A DNA stretch of 64,000 bases, taken from Elephas maximus indicus. Lineage: Eukaryota; Chordata; Mammalia; Proboscidea; Elephantidae. A program made the translations under genes and the position numbers. The stretch spans positions 59,311,501 to 59,375,500 of the forward strand of contig NC_064820.1 in NCBI RefSeq assembly GCF_024166365.1, in the 5' to 3' direction. Positions 34,956-45,917 of the stretch are shown here, piece after piece. A model generated the notes under the pieces. That model was not told the origin of the DNA. It did no database searches and worked only from the letters and a program-made list of their open reading frames with translations. How positions within the stretch are numbered: the stretch's first letter is position 1; the number at the start of each line of letters is the position of its first letter.

Positions 34956-35969
34956 TTTTTTTTTAAATAATTTTTATTGTGCTTTAAGTGAAAGTTTACA
35001 AATCAAGTCAGTCTCTCACATATAAACTTATATACACCTTACTACATACTCCCATTTACTCTCCCCCTAATGCGTCAGCCCACTCCCTCCTTCCAGTCTT
35101 TCCGTTCCTGACCGTTTTGCCAGTTTCTAACCCTCTCTACTCTCCTATCTCCCCTCCAGACAGAGGATGTCAACACAGTCTCAAGTGTCCACCTGATACA
35201 AGTAGCTCACTCCTCATCAGCATCTCTCTCCAACACGTTGTCCAGTCCAATCCATGTCTGATGAGTTCTCTTCGGGAATGGTTCCTGTCCTGGGCCAACA
35301 GAGGGTTTGGGGACCATGACTACCGGGATTCTTCTAGTCTCAGTCAGACCATTAAGTATGGTCTTTTTATGAGAATTTGGGGTCTGCATCCCACCATTCT
35401 CCTGCTCCCTCAGGGGTTCTCTGTTGTGCTCCCTGTCCGGGCAGTCATCGGTTGTGGCCGGGCACCATCTAGTTCTTCTGGTCTCAGGATGATGTAAGTC
35501 TCTAGTTCATGTGGCACTTTCTGTCTCTTGGGCTCATAATTATCTTGTGACCTTGGTGTTCTTCATTCTCCTTTGATCCAGGTGGATTGGGACCAATTGA
35601 TGCATCTTAGATGGCCGCTTGTTAGCATTTAAGACCCCAGACGCCACACTTCAAAGTGGAATGCAGAACGTTTTCTTAATAGAATTTATTTTGCCAATTG
35701 ACTTAGATGTCCCCTGTAGCCATAGTCCTCAAACCCCCGCCCTTGCTCTGCTGACCTTTGAAGCATTCAGTTTATCCCGGAAACTTCTTTGCTTTTGGTT
35801 CAGTCCAGTTGTGCTGACCTTCCCTGATTGAGTGTTGTCCTTTCCTTCACCTAAAGTAGTTCTTATCTACTAACTAATCAGTAAATAACCCTCTTCCACC
35901 CTCCCTCCCTCCTCGCTCTCGTAACCACAAAAGAATGTGTTCTTCTCAGTTTAAACTATTTCGAAGATC
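34956..35969 (-). other. L1 3' UTR
   Basis: About 1 kb downstream of the ORF2 stop, with polypurine (CT-rich on the plus strand: CCACCCTCCCTCCCTCC near 35898) and AATAAA before the poly(A). It is homologous to 60754-61673 and 46920-47850. The 169-codon plus-strand open frame at 34988-35497 is antisense to this UTR and not a gene. Confidence 0.85.
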
Positions 35970-38900
35970 TTATAATAGTGGTCTTATACAATATTTGTCC
36001 TTTTGCATCTGACTAATTTCACTCAGCATAATGCCTTCCAGGTTCCTCCATGTTATGAAAAATTTCACAGATTCATCACTGTTCTCTATCGATGCGTAGC
36101 ATTCCATTGTGTGAAGATACCATAATTTATTTAACCATTCATCCGTTGATGGACACCTTGGTTGCTTCCAGCTTTTTGCTATTGTAAACAGTGCTGCAAT
36201 AAACATGGGTGTGCATAGATGTGTTCGTGTAAAGGCTCTTATTTCTCTAGGGTATATTCCGAGGAGTGGGATTTCTGGGTTCTATGGTAGTTCTAACTTT
36301 TTAAGGAAACGCCAGATAGATTTCCAAAGTGGTTGTACCATTTTACATTCCCACCAGCAATGTATACGAGTTCCAATCTCTCCGCAGCCTCTCCAACATT
36401 TATTATTTTGTGGTTTTTGGATTAATGCCAGCCTTGTTGGAGTGAGATGGAATCTCATCCTAGTTTTAATTTGCATTTCTCTAATGGCTAATGATCGAGA
36501 GCATTTTCTCATGTATCTGTTAACCCGAATATCTTCTTTAGTGAAGTGTGTGTTCATATCCTTTGCCCAATTTTTAATTGGGTTGTTTGTTTTTTTTGTG
36601 GTTGAGTTTTAACAGAATCATATAGATTTTGGAGATCAGGCACCAGTCGGAGATGTCATAGCTGAAAATTTTTTCCCAATCTGTAGGTGGTCTTTTTACT
36701 CTTTTGGTGAAGTCTTTAGATGAGCATAGGTGTTTGATTTTTAGGAGCTCCCAGTTATCTGGTTTCTCTTCGTCATTTTTAATAATGTTTTGTATTCTGT
36801 TTATGCCTTGTATTAGGGCTCCTAATGTCCCTATTTTTTCTTCCATGATCTTTATCGTTTTAGTCTTTATGGTTAGGTCTTTGATCCACTTGGAGTTAGT
36901 TTTTGTGCATGGTGTGAGGTATGGGTCCTGTTTCATTTTTTTGCAAATGGATATCCAGTTATGCCAGCGCCATTAGTTAAAAAGACTATCTTTTCCCCAA
37001 TTAACTGACACTGGACCTTTGTCAAATATCAGCTGCTCATATGTGGATGGATTTCTATCTATATTCTCAATTTTGTTCCATTGCTCTATATGCCTGTTGT
37101 TGTACCAGTACCAGGCTGTTTTGACTACTGTGGCTTATAGTACGTTCTAAAATCAGGTAGAGTGAGTCCTTCCACTTTCTTCTTTTTCAGTAATGCTTTA
37201 CTTATCCAGGGCTTCTTTCCCTTACATATGAAGTTTGTGATTTGTTTCTCCATCTCATTAAAAAATGTCGTTGGAATTTGGATCGGAAGTGCATTGTATA
37301 TACAGATGGCTTTTGGTAGAACAGACATTTTTACTATGTTAAGTCTTCCTACCCATGAACAAGGTACGTTTTTCCACTTATGTAGGTCCCTTTTAGTTTC
37401 CTGCACTAGTACTCTGTAGTTTTCTTTGTATAGGTCTTTTACATCTTTGGTAAGATTTATTCCTAAGTATTTTATCTTCTTGGGGGCTACTGTGAATGGT
37501 ATTGATTTGGTGATTTCCTCTTCAATGTTCTTTTTGTTGATGTAGAGGAATTCAAGTGATTTTTGTATGTTTTATCTTGTAACCTGAAACTCTGCTGAAC
37601 TCTTCTATTAGTTTCAGTTGTTTCCTGGAGGATTCCTTAGGGTTTTCTGTGTATAAGATCATGTCAACTGCAAACAGAGGTAATTTTACTTCTTCCTTGC
37701 CAATCTGGATGCCCTTTATTTCTTTGTCTAGCCTAATTGCTCTGGCTAGGACCTCTAGCACAATGCTGAATAAGAGCAGTGATAAAGGGCATCCTTGTCT
37801 GGTTCCCGTTCTCAAGGGAAATGCTTTCAGGCTCTCTTCATTTAGAATGATGTTGGCTGTTGGCTTTGTATAGATGCCCTTTACTATGTTGACGAATTTT
37901 CCTTCAATTCCTATTTTGCTGAGACTTTTTATCATGAATGGGTGTTAGACTTTGTCAAGTGCTTTTTCTGCACCAACTGATAAGATCATGGGGTTTTTGT
38001 CTTTTGTTTTATTTATACGGTGGATTACATTAATGGTTTTTCTAATATTGAACCAATCTTGCATACCTGGTATAAATCCCACTTGGTCATGGTGGATTAT
38101 TTTTTTCATATGTTGTTGAATTCTATTGGCTAGAATTTTGTTGAGGATTTTTGCATCTATGTTCATAAAGGATATAGGTCTATAATTTTCTTTTTTTGTG
38201 GTGTCTTTACCTGGTTTTGGTATCAGGGAGATGGTGGTTCCATAGAATGAGTTAGGTAGTATTCCATCCTTTTCTATGCTTTGAAATACCTTTAGTAGTA
38301 GTGGTGTTAACTTTTCTCTGAAAGTTTGGTAGAACTCGGCAGTGAAGGTGTCTGGGCCAGGGCTTTTTTTTGTTGGGAGTTTTTTGATTACCTTTCAATC
38401 TCTTTTTTTGTTATGGGTCTATTTAGTTGTTCTACTTCTGATTGTGTTAGTTTAGGTAGGTAGTATTTTTCTAGGAATTCATCCATATCTTCTAGGTTTG
38501 CAAATTTGTTAGAGTACAATTTTTCGTAGTAATCTGATATGATTCTTTTAATTTCAGTTGGGTCTGTTGTGATATGGCCCATCTCATTTCTTATTCGGGT
38601 TGTTTCCTTTCCTGTATTTCTTTAGTCAGTCTGGCCAACAGTTTACCAATTTTGTTAATTTTTTCAAAGAACCAGCTTTTGGCTTTGTTAATTCTTTCAA
38701 TTGTCCTTCTGTTCTCTAACTCATTTAGTTTGGCTCTAATTTTTATTATTTGTTTTCTTCTGGTGCCTGATGGATTCTGTTGTTGCTCGCTTTCTATTTG
38801 TTCAAGTTGTAGGAACAGTTCTCTGATTTGGGCTCTTTCTTCTTTATGTATGTGTGGATTTATTGATACAAATTGACCTCTGAGCACTGCTTTTGCTGTG

Positions 38901-39806
38901 TCCCAGAGGTTTTGATAGGAAAAGTTGTCATTCTTGTTGCATTCTATGAATTTCTTTATTCCCTCCTTAATGTCTTCTATAATCCAATCTTTTTTGAGCA
39001 GGGTATTGTTCAGTTTCCAAGTATTTGATTTCTTTTCCCTGATTTTTCTCTTATTGATTTCTACTTTTATGGCCTTGTGGTCTGAGAAGATGCTTTGTAA
39101 TATTTCGATGTTTTAGATTCTGCAAAGGTTTGTTTTATGACCTAATATGTGATCTATTCTAGAGAATGTTCCATGTGCACTAGAAAAAAAAGTATACTTT
39201 GCAGCTGTTGGGCGGAGTGTTCTGTATAAGTCTATGAGGTCAAGTTGGTTGACTGTAGCAACTAGATCTTCCGTGTCTCTATTGAGCTTCTTACTGCAAG
39301 TCCTAGCCTTCTCTGAAAGTGGTGTGTTGAAGTCTCCTACTATAATTGTGGAGGTGTCTATCTCACTTTTTAATTCTGTTAAAGTTTGTTTTATGTATCT
39401 TGCAGCCCTGTCATTGGGTGCATAAATATTTAATATATTATATCTTCCTGGTCAATTGTCCCTTTAATCATTATGTAGTGTCCTTCTTTATTCTTTTTGG
39501 TGGATTTAACTTTACAGTCTATTTTTTCAGAAATTAATATTGCCACTCCTGCTCTTTTTTGATTGTTGTTTGCTTGATATATTTTTTTCCATCCTTTGAG
39601 TTTTAGTTTGTTTGTGTCTCTAAGTCTAAGGTGTGTCTCCTGTAGGCAGCATATAGATGGACCATGTTTCTTTATCCAGTCTGAGACTCTCTGTCTCTTT
39701 ATTGGTGCATTTAGTCAATTTACATTCAGCGTAATTATAGATCAGTTTAGTGCTGTCATTTTGGTGCATTTTTGCGTGTGTTGTTGACAATTTCATTTTC
39801 CACTTA
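35970..39806 (-). pseudogene. L1 ORF2 (endonuclease, reverse transcriptase), disrupted
   Basis: From the N-terminus near 39806: the APE endonuclease has MQETHL and YQANNNQKRAGVAI-like text (39690-39530). The middle domain is at 38887-38388 (RRTIERINKAKSWFFEKINK). RT blocks are at 38166-37552 ([40 protein letters not shown]). The C-terminal zinc knuckle is [18 protein letters not shown] near 36360-36414. The RT catalytic FADD reads FAVD (codon at 37666-37668), a loss of a metal-binding Asp. Frameshifts or stops break the ORF in at least six places. Confidence 0.92.
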
Positions 39807-40218
39807 TTTTTTTGTGCTGAGAAGTTTTTCTCTGTAAATTGTGTATTCCTCATTTTCATAGTAGTTGGACTTTATGTTTGCTGAGTCGTTATGTTTTTCT
39901 TGGTTTTTATTTTGAGTTATGGCATTGTTAGACCTCTTTGTGGTTACCTTAATATTTACCCCTATTTTTCTAAGTAAAAACCTAACTTGTATCGTCCTAT
40001 ATTGCCTTGTTTTCCACTCCATACGGAAGATCTATGCCTCCTGTATTTATTCCCTCTTTTTGATTATTGTGATCTTTTAGATAATGACTTCAATGATTCC
40101 CTGTTTTGAGCATTTTTTTCTTTTTAAAATTAATCTTAATTTGTTTTTGTGATTTCCCTATTTGAGCTGATATCGGGATGTTCTGTTCTGTGACCTTGTG
40201 TTGTGTTAGTATCTGATA

Positions 40219-41227
40219 TTATTGATTTTTCTGACCAATTTCCTTTAGTAATTGTTGTAGCTTTGGTTTGGTTTTTGCAAATTCTCTAAGCTTGTGTTTA
40301 TCTGTAAGTGTTTTAATTTCACCTTCATATTTGAGAGAGAGTTTTGCTGGATATATGATCCTTGGCTGGCAGTTTTTCTCCTTCAGTGCTTTATATATGT
40401 CATCCCATTGCCTTCTTGCCTGCATGGTTTCTGCTGAGTAGTCTGAACTTATTCTTATTGATTCTGCTTTGTAGGAGACTTTTCTTTTATCCCTGGCTGC
40501 TTTAAAATTTTTCTCTTTATCTTTGGTTTTGGCAAGTTTGATGATAATATGCCTTGGTGATTTTCTTTTTGGATCAATCTTATATGGGGTTCGATGAGTA
40601 TTTTGGATAGATATCCCTTCGTCTTTCATGATGCCAGGGAAGTTTTCTGCCAACAGACCTTCAACTATTCTCTATTTTCTTTTATCCCACCCTGTTCTGG
40701 AACTCCAGTCACATGCAAGTTATTTTTCTTGATAGAGTCCCACATGATTCTTCATTTTTCAAAATTCTTTTATGTGATTTTTCAACTATATTGGTGCCAA
40801 TTGCCTTATCCTCCAGCTCCCCCACTCTGCATTCCAATTGCTCAATTCTGCGCCTCTGACTTCCTAATGAGTTGTCTAATTCTATAATTTTACTGTTAAT
40901 CTTTTGGATTTCTGAATGTTGTCTCTCTATGGATTCTTGCAGCTTATTAATTTTTCCACTATGTTCTTGAATAATCTTTTTGATTTCTTCAACTGCTTTA
41001 TCAGTGTGTTCCTTGGCTTTTTCTGTAGATTGCCTTATTTCATTTCTGAGGTCATCCCTGATGTCTTGAAGCATTCTGTATATTAGTTTTTTATATTCTG
41101 CATCTGGCAATTCCAGGATTGTATCTTCATTTGGGGAAGATTTTGATTCTTTAATTTGGGGAGTTGTAGAAGCAATCATGGTCTGCTGCTTTATGTGGTT
41201 TGATATTGACTGCTGTCTCCGAGCCAT
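40219..41227 (-). pseudogene. L1 ORF1 (RNA-binding chaperone), disrupted
   Basis: The start MARRQQSISNHIKQQTM lies at 41227. A coiled coil runs over about residues 60-140 (ESIERQHSEIQKINSKIIEL, RRIEQLECRVGELEDKAIG). The RRM / C-terminal domain at 40653-40219 has RTPYKIDPKRKSPRHIIIKL, AETMQARRQWDDIYKAL and QPRIIYPAKLSLKYEGEIKT, matching L1 ORF1p order. A stop or frameshift between 40709 and 40653 separates the coiled coil from the RNA-binding part. Confidence 0.92.
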
Positions 41228-42973
41228 CTATAAGATATTGTAATGATTTATTTTATATTTGCTCACTGAGTCTTGTTTTGTTTTCTTTCAATATACCCAG
41301 CCGGGCTACTAAATTGTGCTGTCTTGATTGTTGTAATCTTTGAATCACTTATGTCCTATCACCAGCTGGTTTGGGCTGTTACCAGATATATAAGCTTAAG
41401 AGTCTATTCACTATTCTTGAATAGAATCAGCTTAGATGTTCTGCTTTTGGGTCACCAAGTGTGTGGTGTAGACTGTCACCTATTAACTTGAGGAGTAGTG
41501 GTGATAGTCGTGTGCACCAGATTATAGTAGTAGCAGGGGGTCACACTCCGGGGGGGGAGGGGGCAGGATGCTGACAGCCTCCCCCCACGTGCCAGTGAGG
41601 TAGGTGTGTCTCTATTCCTAAAGCACTTTGTTGGGTGGGGTCTGCAGCTGTATCTTAGGCACACAATGCATGTACCTCTAAAGATTGGTAGGCGTCAGTA
41701 TCCTCAGACCCCTTTGGCAGGTGGCTAGGTGGTTTGGGTGGAGCTTCAGCTCTCAGTTCCCCACTGTGGATCAGTGAGGGCTCTGTTTCATAGGTAGAGA
41801 TATCAGACGTGGAAAACTTGTCTTTCCAGTGATCCGCTAAAACAATTACAGTCAGATCTCTATCAGAATTGCCTTTGCTTTGTAATAGCCACCTTGTTCC
41901 CTGTAGGGATGAAAGCCAAAGACTGTGGATCACATATGCTTGGCTGGAGCTGGTTCTGTATTTTCATTCCAGTTTAGGGAAGTCAGGGAAGGATTTTTCT
42001 TCCCTGGGTTTTTAGTAGCTGCTTCTCTCAGGCCAGGAGAACAGGTTAGGAAAAGGGAAGAGCCCCTCCCCCCCAGAGCACTTCACTAGATAGATAGGAG
42101 AGAGTAGCACCCAGCAATATAGACAAAGTTACATATCTTGCTTGGTGATGACTGTTTTAGCTGAGATTCCCGTGGGGCGAGAGGCATGTAGCCTGTGTGT
42201 GCTGGCTGGGTCGAGATTGCCCCCTGAGGGTCACGCCCGCTTCCCGGGCTTGTGCTGTCTCAGAAGCCGTGGGCAGCTTCTCCGTTCCCAGTCCAAAGCC
42301 CAGCACCAAGGTTCCCTGGCTGGGACACTGCACTCCAGGTTCCAAAACCAGTCGCTGCCTCCTGGTGACTTCTCCTCCTGTCAGCTGCGTCATTGCGCTG
42401 CCTGCATGTGCTGGCTGGGCTTCCTCTGAGGTTACTTCAGAGGGCTAGGGCTGCGTCCTGTGCTTGCGCCGTCTCAGGAAGCCGTGCTCAGCTCCCCTGC
42501 GCCCGGTCCAAAGCCTGGGGCCAAGGTTTTCTGACTGGGACGCTGGCTCCAGGCTCTGAAAACAGTCGCTGCTTCCCCATGGTTGCTTGTTCTCTTGTTA
42601 GCCGCGTCAGTGTGCAGCCTGCTTGTGCTGGCTGAGTCTCTACTGAGGTTACCCCAGGGTGTTAGGGGTTAGGTCTGTGTCCCGTACCTGCCCTGCCTCA
42701 GCAAGCTGCAATCAGCCCCACCACTCGGCTCCAGGGAATCGAGAGGGCTCAAGACTGTGGAGCCAGACGCAGGTTCCAGAAGCGGTCGCTGCTTCAGGGT
42801 GCAGCTTTTTGCTCCCCTGTCACTCAGGTCAACTCTTTAGATCTGTGTTTGATGGTCAGGGTTCGTAGATTGTCATGTATGTGATCGATTCACTTGTTTT
42901 TCTGAGTCTTTGTTGCAAGAGGGATCCGCGGTAGCATCTACCTAGTCAGCCATCTTGGCCCCACCTCCCGGAA
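41228..42973 (-). promoter_or_regulatory. L1 5' UTR with tandem GC-rich monomers
   Basis: 1.7 kb upstream of ORF1. The 5'-most third is GC-rich and repeats with a period near 209-217 bp: the phrase GTGCTGGCTG recurs at 42199, 42408 and 42625, each followed by TCTCAG..AGC, CCAAGGTT or equivalent, and GTCGCTGC. This resembles the monomer-type L1 promoters known from rodents, but with its own sequence. Near ORF1, a C-rich run on the minus strand faces GGGGGGGGAGGGGGC at 41551-41565. Open frames in this stretch (about 42142-42868) are GC-driven shadows. Confidence 0.75.
42947..42958 (-). promoter_or_regulatory. YY1-like site at the L1 5' end
   Basis: The minus strand reads CCAAGATGGCTG about 12-20 bases from the L1 5' end. 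This matches the YY1 site (CAAGATGGC) that in other L1s fixes accurate transcription start. Confidence 0.75.
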
Positions 42974-43203
42974 TGCATTTTGCTCTTTAAAGAACTATCT
43001 ATATGGAATCAATATGACAACAACAACTTGAAAGGTTCGATAGGAAGCTTGGGGGTCTGTGAGTTTATATTAATGGGGGAGAAACAATTTGGCAAAGGTG
43101 GGTGAGAATGGGTTGCACAACTGAACTGTACATGTAGAAACTGTTGAACTGGTGTGCCTTTTGCTGTGTATATGTTTAACAACAATAAAAAACAGACCAA
43201 AAA

Positions 43204-43660
43204 AAGAAAACCAGAGTTGAAATGCAAAAAACAGAAGCTTGATCTTTCAGTCCTTTCCTTTACATAATAAAACAGATTAACAATTCAGTTGGCTTGTTTG
43301 GTCTTAAGTCATAAAAATAAAGGTGGGATTTTTCAAGATTACTTTGACCTACTAATTTATAAAATGATGACTGCTAGTCCTATTAAGTTTTCTTAACTGA
43401 AGACTGTGAGTTTGACTAATACACTTGAAAAAAATGGTTCTGTGTATGCAATAAATGAAAACATTCAGTATAAAATATAAAACAAAACATTTGGTATAAA
43501 ACACTCAGTTCATTTTAAATTCAGCTGGATATAACATAGAAGTTAAAAGCTAGGGAAAGAAATAAACATATTGTAGAGGAGTCATACTTAAATGAGCAGT
43601 GCATAATCCCTGGTGCCTTTCAGTGAAAGATTTAATAATATTTGCGTATACTGTAAATAA
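43204..43660. other. Intron 1, unique
   Basis: AT-rich, with no exon or recognised repeat. Confidence 0.5.
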
Positions 43661-43849
43661 GAAGCCCTGGTGGAGCAACGGTTAAGCACTCGACAGCTAA
43701 CCAAAATGTTGGTGGTTCAAACCCACTCAGTGGCTCCACGTTAGAAAGACCTGGCGATCTGTTTCTTTAAAGATTATAGTTCTAGTCTGTCATCTGGAGT
43801 AGGTATGAGTCAGAATTGACTCAATGGCCTAACAACAACAGCACTGTAA
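43661..43849 (+). repeat. AfroSINE, older long variant
   Basis: Head AGCCCTGGTGGAGCAACGGT; an extra block (AAAGACCTGGCGATCTGTTT); tail GGCCTAACAACAACAGC, which matches the RTE 3' end, unlike the common GGTTT-type tail. Confidence 0.85.
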
Positions 43850-44043
43850 ATATGAAGAACCGTAAGGAAATTAGTAATTTTCAGTTGCTACAAAAAGTCT
43901 GATAGCCTGAACTTCAAATTCCCCAAGAATGCTGCATTAAAGGAAATTTTATGCCTTTTTCAATGTCTCGACGAGTAGAACTATAAAATACGCTAAAGTT
44001 TGAAGAATTAGCTTGAGAGATGAATTAGAGTTCCTAATATTAC

Positions 44044-44205
44044 ATGGAAACCCTGATGGCATAGTGGTTAAGCACTACAGCTGCAAACAAAAAGGCTGGC
44101 AGTTTGAATACACCAGCTGCTCCTTGGAAACGCAATGCCACAGTTCTACCCTCTCCTGTAGGGTCACTATGAATTGGAATCGACTCTACAGCAACGGGTT
44201 TTTTA
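44044..44205 (+). repeat. AfroSINE
   Basis: Short-type copy with a full head, body and tail (GGAATCGACTCTACAGCAAC). The open frame at 44013-44216 reads through it and is meaningless. Confidence 0.9.
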
Positions 44206-44444
44206 ATACGACATAGATTATAACAAAGAATAGTGTAATCAATGATTAACTAAAATGCTATAGCATTAATTTGCCGTAGATATAATACTAAATGATGTAA
44301 TTTGATGGGTGCTAAATAAGCAAGTAAACATAAACAAAATTTTACTTTTTAACACCCAACCCTCTGAGCTTTAAAGCAAAGTTCCCAGATACAAGACTAT
44401 TAACACCAAAGACAAGTCATTTCATAATGAATCACCAATCTTTC

Positions 44445-44822
44445 GAATTGTGGTATTTGGTGAAGAATATGGAATACACTGTGGACTGCCAGAAGGACAA
44501 ACAAATCAGTCTTAGAAGAAATACAACCAAAATACTCCTTAGAAGCAAGAATGGTGAGACTTCAGCTAGCTTACCTTGGTCACATAATCAGGAAAGACAA
44601 ATCAGTAAAGACCAAAGGACATTATGTTTGATAAAGTAGAGGGTCAGCAGAAATGAGAGAAACCCTTACTGAGATGAACTGATGCAAAAGCCACAACAAC
44701 AGACTCACACATGCCAACCATTGTGAAGATGGCACAGGACAAGGCAACATTTCATTTTGCTATACACAAGGTCACCATGAGTCAGAGCTGATATGACAGC
44801 AACTAAATAACGACAACAACAA
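44445..44822 (+). mobile_element. RTE LINE 3'-end fragment
   Basis: 378 bp in sense orientation covering the last part of the RTE ORF (GGTGAAGAATATGGAATACA, CAGAAGGACAAACAAATCAG) to the 3' end (AACGACAACAACAAT). Severely 5'-truncated and mutated. Confidence 0.85.
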
Positions 44823-45244
44823 TCACTTTATTTTAACATTGAATTTATATGAAGTCTCAATAGAAAAACTGCTTAACTGACTTGCTTGGAACTTTCAAAT
44901 TTTATTTAGAACCTTGGTGTCTGTGCTGAAGCAGTTATGTACTTAAGAAGGACATAAAGATCAACCAAAGAAAGCTAGTATGACCTTATTGCTTTAAATA
45001 GGTATTGATTGTGATTGTCAGTACACGTCAAAGAATATCAGCCCTATTCACACTGGGCTAGGAAACTGCCTTTCAACTTGCCTCCCAATTCTTTGCAAAA
45101 GCAAATCTATAGTATCTATGCCAAGATCCTAACATCGGTTGGCAGTAGGTCACACAACCTTGTGCCCAAACAAATGTGCCTATGGACCCTCTGTACAGGC
45201 ATTTATATGTGCTTTCTCAGAGGCTTAAAATCAGAATTAACTAC
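44823..45244. other. Intron 1, unique
   Basis: No exon or repeat recognised. Confidence 0.45.
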
Positions 45245-45396
45245 CGTTGTTGTTAGGTGCCATCCAGTCGGTTCTGACTCATCAGTGACCCTATAGGAGC
45301 TGCCTCATATGGTTTCCGAGGAGCAGCTGGTGGATTTGAATTTCCGACCTTTTTGTTAGCAGCCGAACGATTAACCGCTATGCCACCAGGGCTCCC
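45245..45396 (-). repeat. AfroSINE with RTE-like tail
   Basis: Reverse copy whose tail reads GTTGTTGTTAGGTGCCATCC, matching the RTE 3' end nearly base for base. This copy shows directly that the SINE and LINE share their 3' terminus. Confidence 0.9.
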
Positions 45397-45464
45397 AAAT
45401 TACCTACTACTTCTGCATATTTTGTAGTGTTTCAGATACTACACGTATATTCAGTTTAGTAGGC

Positions 45465-45663
45465 CAGAGGTCGACAGGTTCTATCTATAAAGGGCCACAT
45501 AGGAAATATTTTAGGCTTTGCAGGCCACTATTCAACTTTGCCTTTGTAGCGTGAAAGACAATATATAAATGAGTGAGCATGGCTGTATTCCAATAAAATT
45601 TTATTTATAAAAAGTAAATAAATCCAACAGCGAGCAGGATTTGGCCACAGTTACCACCTCTGT
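45465..45663 (-). repeat. hAT MITE (same family as 12686 and 3022)
   Basis: TATAAAGGGCCACATAGGAA, ATTTTAGGCTTTGCAGGCCA, ATGGCTGTATTCCAATAAAA. It is the reverse complement of the pair above and near full length. Confidence 0.75.
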
Positions 45664-45917
45664 AGTATACCAAGACAAAAGCAAATGGAACCATACAATA
45701 AAAACAGCAGCCTAACGAAAGCAGTTATGGTATGCATATATGTTTTTTCTATACAAGTCTGTAACTGCTATAAAGTCGAGAAACAAACTCATGTAAACTC
45801 TTTCCTTATAAATCACCTACCTGACAGCCAATAGGAGCTATGATACTCTAATTCGGATATGAGAGAACATACTTCCAACCCGATCGATAAATGCTTCGAA
45901 AGATGTTAAATTTGACA

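Larger units (their letters stand above)
34956..42974 (-). mobile_element. Full-length L1, about 8.0 kb, non-functional
   Basis: The minus-strand element begins at the 5' end near 42970 with GGGGCCAAGATGGCTGACTA and ends in a poly(A) (T run 34952-34964 on the plus strand) after a CAATAAAAATT signal. The flanking duplication GCATTAAGCTCTTT (34942-34955) and GCATTTTGCTCTTT (42975-42988) differs at two sites. Layout: 5' UTR about 1.7 kb with tandem monomers, ORF1, ORF2, and a 1-kb 3' UTR. At 8.0 kb it is longer than a standard 6-7 kb L1 because of the large 5' and 3' UTRs. Both ORFs carry stops or frameshifts, so it is not autonomous now. Confidence 0.95.
34790..43203 (+). repeat. Old L1-like 3' end interrupted by the 8-kb L1
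   Basis: The flanks 34790-34941 and 42989-43203 rejoin into the same repeat seen at 6540-6975 (CTTTAAACCAAACAATAGT, then AAAGAACTATCTATATGG, TGACAACAACAACTTGAAAG, TATTAATGGGGGAGAAACA, GTACATGTAGAAACTGTTGA). The large L1 on the opposite strand is inserted at its GCTCTTT. Confidence 0.7.

Noticed and set aside
34988..35497. 169-codon plus-strand open frame
   Set aside because: It is antisense to the L1 3' UTR, and homologous text occurs in the L1 copy at 60754-61673. Not a gene.
42142..42868. Several overlapping GC-rich open frames on both strands
   Set aside because: They fall in the L1 5' UTR monomers, where high GC lowers stop frequency. Overlap in multiple frames shows they are not selected.
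44427..44639. 70-codon frame as a gene
   Set aside because: It is the decayed end of the RTE ORF, aligning to the C-terminal part of the copy at 52015-55202.
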